A DNA stretch of 64,000 bases from Shewanella algae (GTDB lineage: Bacteria > Pseudomonadota > Gammaproteobacteria > Enterobacterales > Shewanellaceae). The translations under genes and the position numbers were made by a program. Positions 16,411 to 25,196 of this stretch are shown here, in pieces (the first letter of the stretch is position 1; each line of letters begins with the position of its first letter). The stretch spans positions 3,129,001 to 3,193,000 of the forward strand of contig NZ_CP068230.1 in NCBI RefSeq assembly GCF_009183365.2, given 5' to 3'. The notes below the pieces were generated by a model. The model was given only the letters and a program-made list of their open reading frames with translations, did no database searches and was not told where the DNA came from.

Positions 16411-19080
16411 TTAGAAAGTAAACTCTACCCCTGCATAATATTCACGTCCAATAACGTTATAGTAGGCTCGTGGGTAATGAGGCCAGCTGGACTGGGTGTA
16501 ATCGATCTCCGGTCCTGAATCAAACAGGTTGTTGATACCGGCAGAAACCTTCAGATTGTCGTAGATGAAGTAACTGGCAGCCAGGTTAACCTCGACATGG
16601 CTATCGATTTTCACCGGATAAGTGCTGTCCAGACCTTCGCTGACAAAGTAATCCATCCGCTCACCATTCATGCTGTCGATATACTTGAACAGAATGTTGG
16701 TGGAGAAGTCGTTGTAAGACCATCCCAGGTTCAGGTTGGCACGCAGCTGAGGCGCAGATCCCTCACCATCGATAAGGTCCAGCTCCTCTGAATCCGGAGT
16801 CAGCTTTTCCTTCCAACGGGTCAGGTAAGTCCCTTCCAGGCGGCTGCTGAATTCACCATAGCTCTCGGTTTCATAGCGATAGCCCAGAGAGAAATCAATA
16901 CCGGCAGTCTCACGAGAAGACATATTCATCGCCTGAGTGTTCACTTTCAGCAACTTGCCATTGCTGTCACGTTCAATCTTGTCGGCAAAAGCATCGGCGT
17001 GATCCAGAATATACTGCGCACTCGGGTCATTCACCAGATTGTCGATTTCAACCATCCAGTAGTCCACCGTCAGGTTGATACCTTCATAGTCCCAGACCAG
17101 ACCCAGGTTGTAGTTTTTACCCTCTTCGGCTTCCAACTCTGGGTTGGCACCGATGGCAATCGGCAAAGACTCAATCTTGTCACATTCACCATAGGCTTCA
17201 CAGCGCGGAGTGTCGATAACTGTGCTGTAGCCAGTGGTAGGATCGCCAAACAAACGTTGCATATCCGGTGCGCGGAAAGTCTCGGCATACAAAGCACGCA
17301 GCATCAGGCTGTCGATTGGACGGTATTCCAGTGACACTTGCGGAGTAAACTGGCCACCAACATCAGACTCATCATCATAGTAGTCATAACGTCCGGCCAG
17401 TGTCATGGTCAACTGATCCAGCAATGGCAAGGCCAGCTCGGCATAGGCAGCATACTGCTCACGTTCACCTTCGGCGCTGCTGCCCCCCTTGCCTATGACG
17501 CCACCGTTGGAGGTGAAGCTGTCAGACTTATCGTAGAACCACTCCTTGCTGTATTCGATACCCACAGCGTAGGCAGCAGTGCCTCCGGCAAGTTCGAACG
17601 CATCACCATTGATACCGGCACTAAAGCTGGACAGAGTAGATTGTCCCTTCTTGTTACCTTCGTAGTTCAGCAGTGCCGCATCTTCAGGAGAGATCACATC
17701 CAGCAGAGACTTGCCGCTGTCGCCAGAGGTCAGGTAGTCGAAGGTGCTCTGGTAAGTTGGAGAACCGTTGCTGCGGGATTCCACTGTCTGACGCGCAATA
17801 GACCAGGAAGCATCATACTCGATACTGTCGGTCAGGAACCCCTTGGAACCTATGATGAAAGAGAAGTTATTGGTTTCAAAGTCAGAGGTACGTGGCCCCA
17901 GCTCACTCATACGGCGGGTGTAGTAGTAGTCGCCGTCTGCAGCATTGGCAAAGTCACCACCGAATGCAGTGTCCTTGTCAAAAGTTTGGGACAGCCCCTT
18001 GTCCTTATTGGCAATGGTGACTTTATCGCCGGCTACATTGAACTTGAAATCAGTGCCCACTGTCGCAGACTCAATCTCGGTAAAGGTCGAGGAATGAGTG
18101 TAATCAATGCGGGAATACAACTGATGATCCGCATTCAGCTCCTTGGTGAGGTTGATCATGGTCGAGTAGCGCTTCTGCTCCGGCAGGAAATCACGCTGCT
18201 TGGAGCGGTCAAAACCACAGCGGCCATTTTCCATCACCACATAGCCACGGGCCTCACATTCTGCCGGTGACAAGGTCTTGGTCAGCGAAGTTTTGTTGTT
18301 GCCGAGGTCCTGTACCAGGTTGGCACCGTAAGAGCTGTAACCTGAGTATGGCTGACCGTCGACAATATCTGTACCCCACTCTGGGCGATCTGTCCCTTTC
18401 AGTGCCGTTCTGTCTTCATATTCGGCAAAGAAAGTCAGGTTAGCCGTATCACTGCTGACACCTGTCATGAAAGAGAACTGATTGTTGCGCAGACCACCTT
18501 CATCCGTGTCGGAGAAACGGTACTTGAAAGTTGTCTGTTCGACATCTTTCTTGAGAATGATGTTGATAACACCACCCATGGCGTCAGAGCCGTAAATAGC
18601 CGAGGCACCTGTAGTCAGGATCTCGATACGCTCGATCGCACCCAAAGGAATATTGGCAGTATCCACGAAGCTGTCGGTACCACCGGCACCAAAGGGATAC
18701 TTGGGCACCCGCTTACCATTGATCAGGGTCAGTACCCGACCGGCGCCCACGCCACGAAGGTTGACAGAGGAAGCGGCAGGGGTAAAACCATGTACTTCCT
18801 GTTGGGTCATGGAGCCGCCTGAGTTCTGCGACAGGTTACCCAGTACATCCTGAACCGAGTTGAAACCACCTTTCTCAATATCGGCAGCACTCATCACAAC
18901 AACAGGAGAAGCATTCTCCATATCTGTGCGTTTGATACGGGAGCCAGTGACTTCAATACGTTCTACTTGTTCTGTAGCCTGAGCATCATCGGCGGCATAA
19001 ACCATTGTAGGGATTGATGTGGAAACAAAAGCAAACAGACTAAAGCGGATGGCCTTAGCGACTGCAGTCTGCGTTGACAT
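16411..19080 (-). CDS. TonB-dependent outer-membrane receptor 2
   Basis: An 889-residue receptor with the same layout as receptor 1: signal peptide to about residue 29 (ending VYAAD), TonB box VERIEVTGSRIKRTDMENASPV, plug with SVNLRGVGAGRVLTLINGKRVP and RIEILTTGASAIYGSDAMGGVINIILKK, and a barrel ending GREYYAGVEFTF. The two proteins share the plug layout but diverge in the barrel, which suggests different ligands. AAGGAATGAGAAT precedes the ATG. The substrate is unknown. Confidence 0.93.
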   Translation of the reverse strand: MSTQTAVAKAIRFSLFAFVSTSIPTMVYAADDAQATEQVERIEVTGSRIKRTDMENASPVVVMSAADIEKGGFNSVQDVLGNLSQNSGGSMTQQEVHGFTPAASSVNLRGVGAGRVLTLINGKRVPKYPFGAGGTDSFVDTANIPLGAIERIEILTTGASAIYGSDAMGGVINIILKKDVEQTTFKYRFSDTDEGGLRNNQFSFMTGVSSDTANLTFFAEYEDRTALKGTDRPEWGTDIVDGQPYSGYSSYGANLVQDLGNNKTSLTKTLSPAECEARGYVVMENGRCGFDRSKQRDFLPEQKRYSTMINLTKELNADHQLYSRIDYTHSSTFTEIESATVGTDFKFNVAGDKVTIANKDKGLSQTFDKDTAFGGDFANAADGDYYYTRRMSELGPRTSDFETNNFSFIIGSKGFLTDSIEYDASWSIARQTVESRSNGSPTYQSTFDYLTSGDSGKSLLDVISPEDAALLNYEGNKKGQSTLSSFSAGINGDAFELAGGTAAYAVGIEYSKEWFYDKSDSFTSNGGVIGKGGSSAEGEREQYAAYAELALPLLDQLTMTLAGRYDYYDDESDVGGQFTPQVSLEYRPIDSLMLRALYAETFRAPDMQRLFGDPTTGYSTVIDTPRCEAYGECDKIESLPIAIGANPELEAEEGKNYNLGLVWDYEGINLTVDYWMVEIDNLVNDPSAQYILDHADAFADKIERDSNGKLLKVNTQAMNMSSRETAGIDFSLGYRYETESYGEFSSRLEGTYLTRWKEKLTPDSEELDLIDGEGSAPQLRANLNLGWSYNDFSTNILFKYIDSMNGERMDYFVSEGLDSTYPVKIDSHVEVNLAASYFIYDNLKVSAGINNLFDSGPEIDYTQSSWPHYPRAYYNVIGREYYAGVEFTF

Positions 19081-19425
19081 ATTCTCATTCCTTTTTCAAG
19101 CACGGTGGCAGGGAGGGAACACCGTGTTCTTATTCTATGTAATACTCAGCCCCCCAAACGAGAAACATACCAATAACAGCAACATTATCAATCACTTAAA
19201 TGATAACGAATTGTTGACACCTGGTTTAATTTGTAAAACTCAAGCACCTTATCAATCAAAAACTAATGATATTTTTACAGAACAAATGCCGGCTACAGCC
19301 AAGATGTATCATTAGGTATCAAAACATTTTATTTACAACGCTTACTTTTCAACCAACTGTTAATGCAACGCTTTTGATGAAAAATGTGATGTAGGTAGAA
19401 TTTCTACTGCACACAAAAATCAAAC
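19081..19425. other. Intergenic region upstream of receptor 2
   Basis: About 345 bases between receptor 2 and the ndk terminator. It is AT-rich. A TAGAAT hexamer on the minus strand (about 19130-19140) is the only promoter-like element I see and it lacks a good -35. No gene or operator is recognisable. Confidence 0.4.
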
Positions 19426-19453
19426 AAAAAAGGAGCCATTCGGCTCCTTTTTG
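19426..19453 (-). terminator. Terminator of ndk
   Basis: Minus-strand stem AAGGAGCC, short loop, stem GGCTCCTT, followed by TTTTGTTTG. Confidence 0.9.
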
Positions 19454-19468
19454 TCTATTTGCTGTTAA

Positions 19469-19900
19469 TTAACGAGTGCGAGGGCACAGCTCATCAGCAG
19501 CAAAGAAGTATGCGATTTCGCGCTCGGCTGATGCCAGAGCATCAGAGCCGTGAACAGCGTTCTCATCGATGCTGTCAGCAAAGTCAGCACGCAGAGTTCC
19601 ACGGGCAGCTTCAGCAGGATTGGTCGCACCCATGATTTCACGGTTGGCCAGAACGGCGTTTTCACCTTCCAGAACCTGAACCATGATAGGACCAGAAGTC
19701 ATGAAAGAAACCAGAGCACCAAAGAAAGGACGCTCGCTGTGCTCAGCGTAGAAACCTTCGGCTTGTTCTTTGGTCAGGTGAACCATTTTGGCGGCAACAA
19801 TTTTCAGGCCGGCAGTTTCAAAACGGTTATAGATAGCACCAATGTGGTTCTTGGCTACCGCATCAGGCTTAATGATAGAAAAAGTACGTTCGATCGCCAT
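19469..19900 (-). CDS. ndk: Nucleoside diphosphate kinase
   Basis: Transfers the gamma-phosphate from ATP to nucleoside diphosphates through a phospho-His. The 143-residue protein is full length. It begins MAIERTFSIIKPDAV, contains PFFGALVSFMTSGP, and has the active-site segment NAVHGSDALASAEREIAYFF with the catalytic His. AAGGAAG precedes the start. It is monocistronic by its own terminator. Confidence 0.97.
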   Translation of the reverse strand: MAIERTFSIIKPDAVAKNHIGAIYNRFETAGLKIVAAKMVHLTKEQAEGFYAEHSERPFFGALVSFMTSGPIMVQVLEGENAVLANREIMGATNPAEAARGTLRADFADSIDENAVHGSDALASAEREIAYFFAADELCPRTR

Positions 19901-20024
19901 GACTAGCTTCCTTAATCAGCGAGTTTTTAAATTTCGCGCGGATTATACGAAATAAATGCGCCAGATCCTAATCCTATCTCGCAAAGCGCCTGGCAAAATC
20001 TACCGGGAGGAGGTACACAAAGAC

Positions 20025-20192
20025 TCAATGCCGACGCTTGAGCCAAAGGTAACCGCCGCAGAGACAAACCAAAAGTAATAACAAAGGCATAAACTGAGGA
20101 AAATGATGAAACAAGCCAACACCACCATGCCCCGAATGTGCCAGCACGGCCGGAGCAAATAATCCAAAACTACAGGCGAAGAAACGTGACAT
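20025..20192 (-). CDS. Small His-rich membrane protein (55 residues)
   Basis: Starts MSRFFACSFGLFAPAVLA, which reads as a signal peptide or first membrane segment. It is followed by HSGHGGVGLFHHFPQF, a His-rich periplasmic loop, and a second membrane segment (LLLLLVCLCGGYLWL) ending KRRH. A strong ribosome-binding site, GGAGG, lies six bases before the ATG at 20192. The frame is open further upstream but that part overlaps the iscX end and has no ribosome-binding site. Five His in 16 residues suggest metal binding; function unknown. Confidence 0.65.
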   Translation of the reverse strand: MSRFFACSFGLFAPAVLAHSGHGGVGLFHHFPQFMPLLLLLVCLCGGYLWLKRRH

Positions 20193-20293
20193 GACAAACC
20201 TCCGAAACCGGCACAACAATTTATTAACCAAGTTAATATAGTTGACTCGTGATGGTGATAATTTGACCGGGATCAGTTTTCTGCCAGAGGGGG

Positions 20294-20491
20294 TTACTTT
20301 TCCTCGATCCAGCATTGCTGCACGGCTTCGAGAATTTTCTCGCTGCAGCGTTTAGGGTCATCATCGAAGGCTTCCAACGCCAATATCCACTCGTAAAGCT
20401 CAGGGAAATGCAGTTGCTCTGGATCCACATCAGGATGTGCCTCCAGCAACTCCAAAGCCAAGTCCAATGAATCTATCCACTTGAGTCCCAT
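20294..20491 (-). CDS. iscX: IscX (YfhJ-type) iron-sulfur assembly protein
   Basis: A 65-residue acidic protein that binds IscS and iron and modulates cluster assembly. The family hallmark is visible: MGLKWIDSLDLALELLE, then HPDVDPEQLHFPELYEWILAL and FDDDPKRCSEKILEAV. AGGAGT lies before the start. In enterobacteria iscX directly follows fdx in the isc operon; here rimK and a terminator stand between, so iscX is a separate unit. Confidence 0.95.
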   Translation of the reverse strand: MGLKWIDSLDLALELLEAHPDVDPEQLHFPELYEWILALEAFDDDPKRCSEKILEAVQQCWIEEK

Positions 20492-20572
20492 GGTTACTCC
20501 TGCTTCAGATAAGTACTGACTTTGAGTATAGCGCCGCAGTTGAAGCCTTAATAGCCTTGATTGAGACCAAGA

Positions 20573-21472
20573 TCAGGCTTCGCTTGGTGTCTTGCCCTTA
20601 CGCCTCTGCTTGGCAATAAACTCTATGATGGCGCCGGCAACATCTTTGCCGGTAGCGGCTTCAATCCCTTCGAGTCCGGGTGATGAATTGACCTCCATCA
20701 CCACGGGTCCATGGTTGGAGCGTAAAATATCCACGCCGGCAACATTCAACCCCATGGTTTTGGCGGCGCGCACCGCGATTGAACGCTCCTCAGGGGACAA
20801 CTTCACCAAGGTTGCCGTGCCGCCCCGATGCAGATTGGAGCGAAACTCTCCCGGCAGAGCCTGGCGTTTCATGGCGGCAATGACCTTGTCGCCAAGTACA
20901 AAACAGCGGATATCGGCCCCTTGGGCCTCCTTGATATATTCCTGTACCATGATGTTGGCCTTGAGGCCCATAAAGGCCTCAATCACACTCTCGGCCGCCT
21001 TACGGGTTTCAGCCAGCACCACACCTATCCCCTGAGTGCCCTCCAAGAGTTTAATCACCAAGGGAGCGCCACCGACCATGTCGATAAGATCCGGAATATC
21101 GCTGGGCTTATTGGCAAAACCTGTCACAGGCAGTCCTATGCCTTTGCGGGACAGTAACTGCATGGAGCGCAGCTTATCCCGTGAGCGGGAGATCCCCATG
21201 GAGCTATTGAGTGTATAGGTAGCCATCATCTCAAACTGACGCACCACAGCCGTGCCGTAGAAAGTAATGCCGGCACCTATTCTCGGGATCACCGCATCGA
21301 AGGACGGCAACTCGACGCCCCCGATATGAATACTGGACTGCTGCATACTGATATTCATATAGCATTCCAGCGGATTGATCACCTGCACCTGATAACCCCG
21401 TTCCTGGGCGGCCTCCACCAAACGGCGTGTGGAATATAAGGTTTTGTTCTGTGACAAAATTGCAATCTGCAT
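20573..21472 (-). CDS. rimK: Ribosomal protein S6--glutamate ligase RimK
   Basis: ATP-grasp enzyme adding Glu residues to the C-terminus of ribosomal protein S6. The 299-residue protein has the RimK N-terminal domain (MQIAILSQNKTLYSTRRLVEAA) and an ATP-grasp domain with PLVIKLLEGTQGIGVVLAE, VQEYIKEAQGADIRCFVLG, EFRSNLHRGG and the metal-binding VVMEVNSSPGLEGIE. It lies between the end of the isc operon and iscX on the same strand. A related homologue such as an amino-acid ligase cannot be fully excluded. Confidence 0.92.
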   Translation of the reverse strand: MQIAILSQNKTLYSTRRLVEAAQERGYQVQVINPLECYMNISMQQSSIHIGGVELPSFDAVIPRIGAGITFYGTAVVRQFEMMATYTLNSSMGISRSRDKLRSMQLLSRKGIGLPVTGFANKPSDIPDLIDMVGGAPLVIKLLEGTQGIGVVLAETRKAAESVIEAFMGLKANIMVQEYIKEAQGADIRCFVLGDKVIAAMKRQALPGEFRSNLHRGGTATLVKLSPEERSIAVRAAKTMGLNVAGVDILRSNHGPVVMEVNSSPGLEGIEAATGKDVAGAIIEFIAKQRRKGKTPSEA

Positions 21473-21560
21473 CCAGGTCAGTGTCCCTAAGAGTGAAAAA
21501 GACAGCGCATCATACGCCTGCCGTGTTGGAAATCAATCTCTGCACGCCAAGCATAGCAAT

Positions 21561-21588
21561 AAAAAACCGGCCACTTGGGGCCGGTTTT
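21561..21588 (-). terminator. Terminator of the isc operon
   Basis: Minus-strand stem AAACCGGCC, loop, stem GGCCGGTTT, followed by TTTATTG, 16 bases after the fdx stop codon. It separates fdx from rimK and iscX. Confidence 0.9.
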
Positions 21589-21604
21589 CAAAAGATGTCA
21601 GCAC

Positions 21605-21940
21605 TTAACCTTCACTGACCATGTTGACTGTGTATTTGGGGATTTCGACAACCATATCACCTTCAACCACCTTGGCTTGACAGGACAGACGACTTTCAGG
21701 CTCCAGGCCCCAAGCTTTGTCCAGCATGTCGTCTTCCAGATCATCGCTTGGCTCAAGCTCATCGAAGCCTTCACGCACTATCACATGACAGGTAGTACAG
21801 GCACAGGATTTCTCGCAGGCATGCTCTATGTTGATGCCGTTTTTCAGCGCGACATCCAAAATGGATTCACCCACCTCTGCCTCCACCACGGCGCCTTCAG
21901 GACACAGTTCTTCATGGGGCAAAAATACTATCTGTGGCAT
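21605..21940 (-). CDS. fdx: [2Fe-2S] ferredoxin of the ISC system
   Basis: A 111-residue adrenodoxin-type ferredoxin supplying electrons to cluster assembly. The cluster ligands are Cys42, Cys48 and Cys51 (ACEKSCACTTCHV) and a fourth Cys near residue 87 (SRLSCQAK). It is the last gene of the isc operon, eight bases after hscA. Confidence 0.96.
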   Translation of the reverse strand: MPQIVFLPHEELCPEGAVVEAEVGESILDVALKNGINIEHACEKSCACTTCHVIVREGFDELEPSDDLEDDMLDKAWGLEPESRLSCQAKVVEGDMVVEIPKYTVNMVSEG

Positions 21941-21948
21941 AGTCTCAC

Positions 21949-23811
21949 CTATATGTTATCGACCGACTGACCCTTCAGTGCGGCCCGAATCGAATTGTCC
22001 ATGCGTCTGGCGGCAAACTCCTGGGTCTGCGCATCCACCGCTTCTATCGCTGCTTTGATGGCATCAACATCGCCATTGGCAGCGGTTTCACTCAAATCAG
22101 CCATGGCGCGGTCAACCAGAGCGCGCTCCTCCTGGCTGAGCAGTTCGCCATCTTTCGCAAGCGCCGAGTGCAGCGATTCCAGTACCCTGGCCGCTTCCAC
22201 TCGCTGCTCAGTGAGCATTCTCAGCTCAATATCCTCTTTGGCATTCTGCATCGAATCCTTGAGCATTCCGGCAATTTCAGTATCACTCAAACCGAAGGAA
22301 GGTTTAACCTGGATGCTGGATTGTACTCCGGTAGACTTCTCCATGGCGGTGACACTGAGCAAGCCATCGGCATCTACCTGGAAGGTCACCCGAATATGCG
22401 CGGCGCCTGCAGCCAATGGTGGAATGCCCTTAAGGGTAAAGCGTGCCAGAGAGCGGCAATCGGCCACCAGTTCACGTTCACCTTGCACCACATGAAACGC
22501 CATGGCGCTCTGACCGTCTTTGAAGGTGGTAAATTCCTGGGCTCTGGCAACCGGAATGGTGGTGTTACGCGGAATCACCTTCTCCACCAAACCGCCCATG
22601 GTTTCAATGCCGAGCGACAACGGGATCACATCCAGCAGCAAGAGATCCGAGTCAGGCTTGTTACCCACCAGAATATCGGCCTGTACCGCAGCGCCTATGG
22701 CGACCACGCGATCAGGGTCGATTGACGTCAGCGGCGCCTTGCCAAAGAAGTCACCGACCATTTCCCGCACCAGAGGCACCCGGGTGGAGCCGCCAACCAT
22801 CACGGTTTCCAGCACCTCGTCAGTATCCACTCCGGCATCACGTAGGGCCTTGCGGCAACCCTGAATGGTTTTCTTCACCAGCGTGTTGATCAACTGGTCA
22901 AACTCGCTGCGACTCACCTCGGCTTCACGCTCACTGCCATCTTTCAGTGTCAGCTTAGCAATAGCGCTGTCGCTATCGGTCAATGCTTCTTTTACCCGCC
23001 GGGCTTCCATCAGCAACTGCCGCGCTTCCTGGCTTGAAAGCGACTTCAGCGCCATGCGATCACGCAGCAGGCCTTGCAGCAGCTCATCAAAGTCATCACC
23101 ACCCAGGCGCGAATCGCCACCGGTCGCCAAGACTTCAAATACGCCGCGGTTGAGACGCAAAATAGAGATATCAAAGGTGCCGCCGCCCAAGTCATAGACG
23201 GCAATGACGCCTTCCTGTCCCGAGTCCAGGCCATAGGCGATGGCGGCCGCAGTTGGCTCGTTGAGCAGGCGTAACACCTTGATACCGAGCAAAGCTGCCG
23301 CATCTTTGGTTCCCTGACGCTGGGCATCATCAAAATAAGCAGGCACTGTGATAACCACGCCTTCCAAAGGCCCGCCCAGGGTAGACTCGGCGCGGGCAAT
23401 CAGGGGGCGCAATACCTCTGCAGACACCTGAACCGGATTCATCTTACCGGCGCGGGTCACAAACAGAGGCAGACCGTTTTCACTGGCTTCAAACTGATAG
23501 GGGAAAGCTTGCTCACCGCTTTGCACATCGGCCAAAGAGCGGCCCATGAAACGCTTCACCGACACTATGGTGTTTTCAGGATCCTTGGCCGAATCGGCCA
23601 GGGCATCGTGACCCACACGGACTCCTTGCTCGCCATAGTGCACCACAGATGGTAATGAGTGCCGGCCTTGCTCGTCGGCCAGCGTGCTCGCCTCGCTGCT
23701 GCGAACCGCAGCAACTAGGGAGTTGGTAGTACCCAAATCTATCCCTGCGGCCAATCTGTGTTGGTGAGGAGCGGCCATTTGGCCGGGTTCAGCAATCTGC
23801 AAAAGTGCCAT
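21949..23811 (-). CDS. hscA: Hsp70-type chaperone HscA
   Basis: DnaK-like ATPase dedicated to releasing clusters from IscU. The 620-residue length is standard. The ATPase domain shows GIDLGTTNSLVAAV at the phosphate-1 loop, AVYDLGGGTFDISIL at phosphate-2 and VGGSTRVPLVREMV at the adenosine site. The substrate-binding domain starts after DVIPLSLGIETMGG. It recognises the LPPVK motif of IscU. It follows hscB after 83 bases. Confidence 0.97.
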   Translation of the reverse strand: MALLQIAEPGQMAAPHQHRLAAGIDLGTTNSLVAAVRSSEASTLADEQGRHSLPSVVHYGEQGVRVGHDALADSAKDPENTIVSVKRFMGRSLADVQSGEQAFPYQFEASENGLPLFVTRAGKMNPVQVSAEVLRPLIARAESTLGGPLEGVVITVPAYFDDAQRQGTKDAAALLGIKVLRLLNEPTAAAIAYGLDSGQEGVIAVYDLGGGTFDISILRLNRGVFEVLATGGDSRLGGDDFDELLQGLLRDRMALKSLSSQEARQLLMEARRVKEALTDSDSAIAKLTLKDGSEREAEVSRSEFDQLINTLVKKTIQGCRKALRDAGVDTDEVLETVMVGGSTRVPLVREMVGDFFGKAPLTSIDPDRVVAIGAAVQADILVGNKPDSDLLLLDVIPLSLGIETMGGLVEKVIPRNTTIPVARAQEFTTFKDGQSAMAFHVVQGERELVADCRSLARFTLKGIPPLAAGAAHIRVTFQVDADGLLSVTAMEKSTGVQSSIQVKPSFGLSDTEIAGMLKDSMQNAKEDIELRMLTEQRVEAARVLESLHSALAKDGELLSQEERALVDRAMADLSETAANGDVDAIKAAIEAVDAQTQEFAARRMDNSIRAALKGQSVDNI

Positions 23812-23894
23812 AGTCTTCCATCTTGTGTTTAAAAAGTTGGCCCAATCAAAAATTGAGCCAACCGTAGGAATATGCTTGAAGGCCGAAGGCGACG

Positions 23895-24419
23895 TCAGTC
23901 GAACAACGCATCCTGGGCCCGCTGCAGTTCATCCTGCAATTTTGCCATAAACTTCAACTTGCGGACTTGATCTGCCGCGGCTATTGCGTCGGCCTCTTTG
24001 GAACTGTGAAGTTGGTTACGCAGCAGCTCTGTCACCTGCTTACGGTAAGCCGCAAATGAAACATCGAGCTCATCGATATCGCTCTGGGCATCGCCGCTCT
24101 GGCCTATCTCTTCCAGCGCTTCACGCCATTCCATCTGCTGCATCAAAAAGGCGGTGTCTTTAACCGTGGTGGTCTCGTGACTGATATCCACACCTTTGAG
24201 CGCCAACATATGTTCGGCCCGACGGATAGGATCTTTCAGGGTCTGAAAGGCGTCGTTTATCTGGGCAGTGCGGGAAATGGCCAGCAGTTTTTGCTGTTCA
24301 CTGGCGTTGGCAAACTTGTCGGGATGCACCGCCCGCTGCAGATCGCGATAGCGACTGGCCAGCTCGGCGGTGTCCACATCAAAGGAGGGAGTTAAATCAA
24401 ACAGCTCGAAATAATTCAT
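23895..24419 (-). CDS. hscB: J-domain co-chaperone HscB
   Basis: A 174-residue J-protein that delivers IscU to HscA and stimulates its ATPase. The HPD motif is His32-Pro33-Asp34 (RAVHPDKFANAS). The C-terminal half is a helical bundle that binds IscU. The N-terminus MNYFELFDLTPSFDVD is typical. Confidence 0.96.
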   Translation of the reverse strand: MNYFELFDLTPSFDVDTAELASRYRDLQRAVHPDKFANASEQQKLLAISRTAQINDAFQTLKDPIRRAEHMLALKGVDISHETTTVKDTAFLMQQMEWREALEEIGQSGDAQSDIDELDVSFAAYRKQVTELLRNQLHSSKEADAIAAADQVRKLKFMAKLQDELQRAQDALFD

Positions 24420-24442
24420 ATACTCTCAGGCAGCGGTGAAAC

Positions 24443-24766
24443 TCAAACCGTGAAGCTCTCACCGCAACCACACTCACCTTTGGCGTTAGGGTTATTGAAT
24501 TTAAAGCCTTCGTTGAGTCCTTCCTTGACAAAGTCCAGCTCGATCCCCTGAAGATAGATGAAGCTCTTGGCATCTATGATGATGTTGACACCATCTATGT
24601 TGTAAACCTCATCATCTTCATTGAGTTCGTCGACAAATTCCAGAACGTAAGCCATCCCGCTGCAGCCTGAAGTCTTAAGCCCCAAGCGCAAACCTATGCC
24701 TTTTCCTCTGTTGCTCAGAAAGGCACGGACACGCTCGGCGGCGGCAGGCGTCATAGTAATAGCCAT
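24443..24766 (-). CDS. iscA: A-type iron-sulfur carrier IscA
   Basis: A 107-residue A-type carrier. The three conserved Cys are present: Cys34 in KTSGCSGMAYVLEF and the C-terminal pair in GECGCGESF. It passes clusters to targets. It lies 14 bases after iscU and 23 bases before hscB. Confidence 0.96.
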   Translation of the reverse strand: MAITMTPAAAERVRAFLSNRGKGIGLRLGLKTSGCSGMAYVLEFVDELNEDDEVYNIDGVNIIIDAKSFIYLQGIELDFVKEGLNEGFKFNNPNAKGECGCGESFTV

Positions 24767-24780
24767 CTTAACTCCTGGCG

Positions 24781-25164
24781 TTATTTAGCTTGCTTGGACT
24801 TGTACTCTTCCAGAGCCGCCTTGATGGCGTCTTCGGCCAGAATAGAACAGTGGATCTTCACAGGTGGCAGAGCCAGCTCTTCTGCAATATCCGTGTTCTT
24901 GATGGCAGCCGCTTCCTCGATGGACTTGCCTTTAACCCATTCGGTCACCAAAGAGCTTGATGCGATGGCGCTGCCACAGCCGTAAGTCTTGAAGCGAGCA
25001 TCTTCAATGATGCCCTGGTCGTCAATCTTGAGCTGCAGTTTCATCACGTCACCACAGGCAGGCGCACCCACCATGCCGGTCACTACGGAGGGGTCGTTCT
25101 TGTCGAAAGAACCTACGTTACGCGGGTTCTCGTAATGATCTATCACTTTTTCACTGTAAGCCAT
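24781..25164 (-). CDS. iscU: Iron-sulfur cluster scaffold IscU
   Basis: A 127-residue scaffold on which the cluster is built. Conserved ligands are Cys37 (GAPACGDVMK), Cys63 (TYGCGSAIASSS) and Cys106 (IHCSILAEDA), with the HscA recognition motif LPPVK just before the last Cys. Starts MAYSEKVIDHYENPRN. Confidence 0.97.
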   Translation of the reverse strand: MAYSEKVIDHYENPRNVGSFDKNDPSVVTGMVGAPACGDVMKLQLKIDDQGIIEDARFKTYGCGSAIASSSLVTEWVKGKSIEEAAAIKNTDIAEELALPPVKIHCSILAEDAIKAALEEYKSKQAK

Positions 25165-25196
25165 GATACTGCTCCAAATTCATCTATCCGCGGGGA

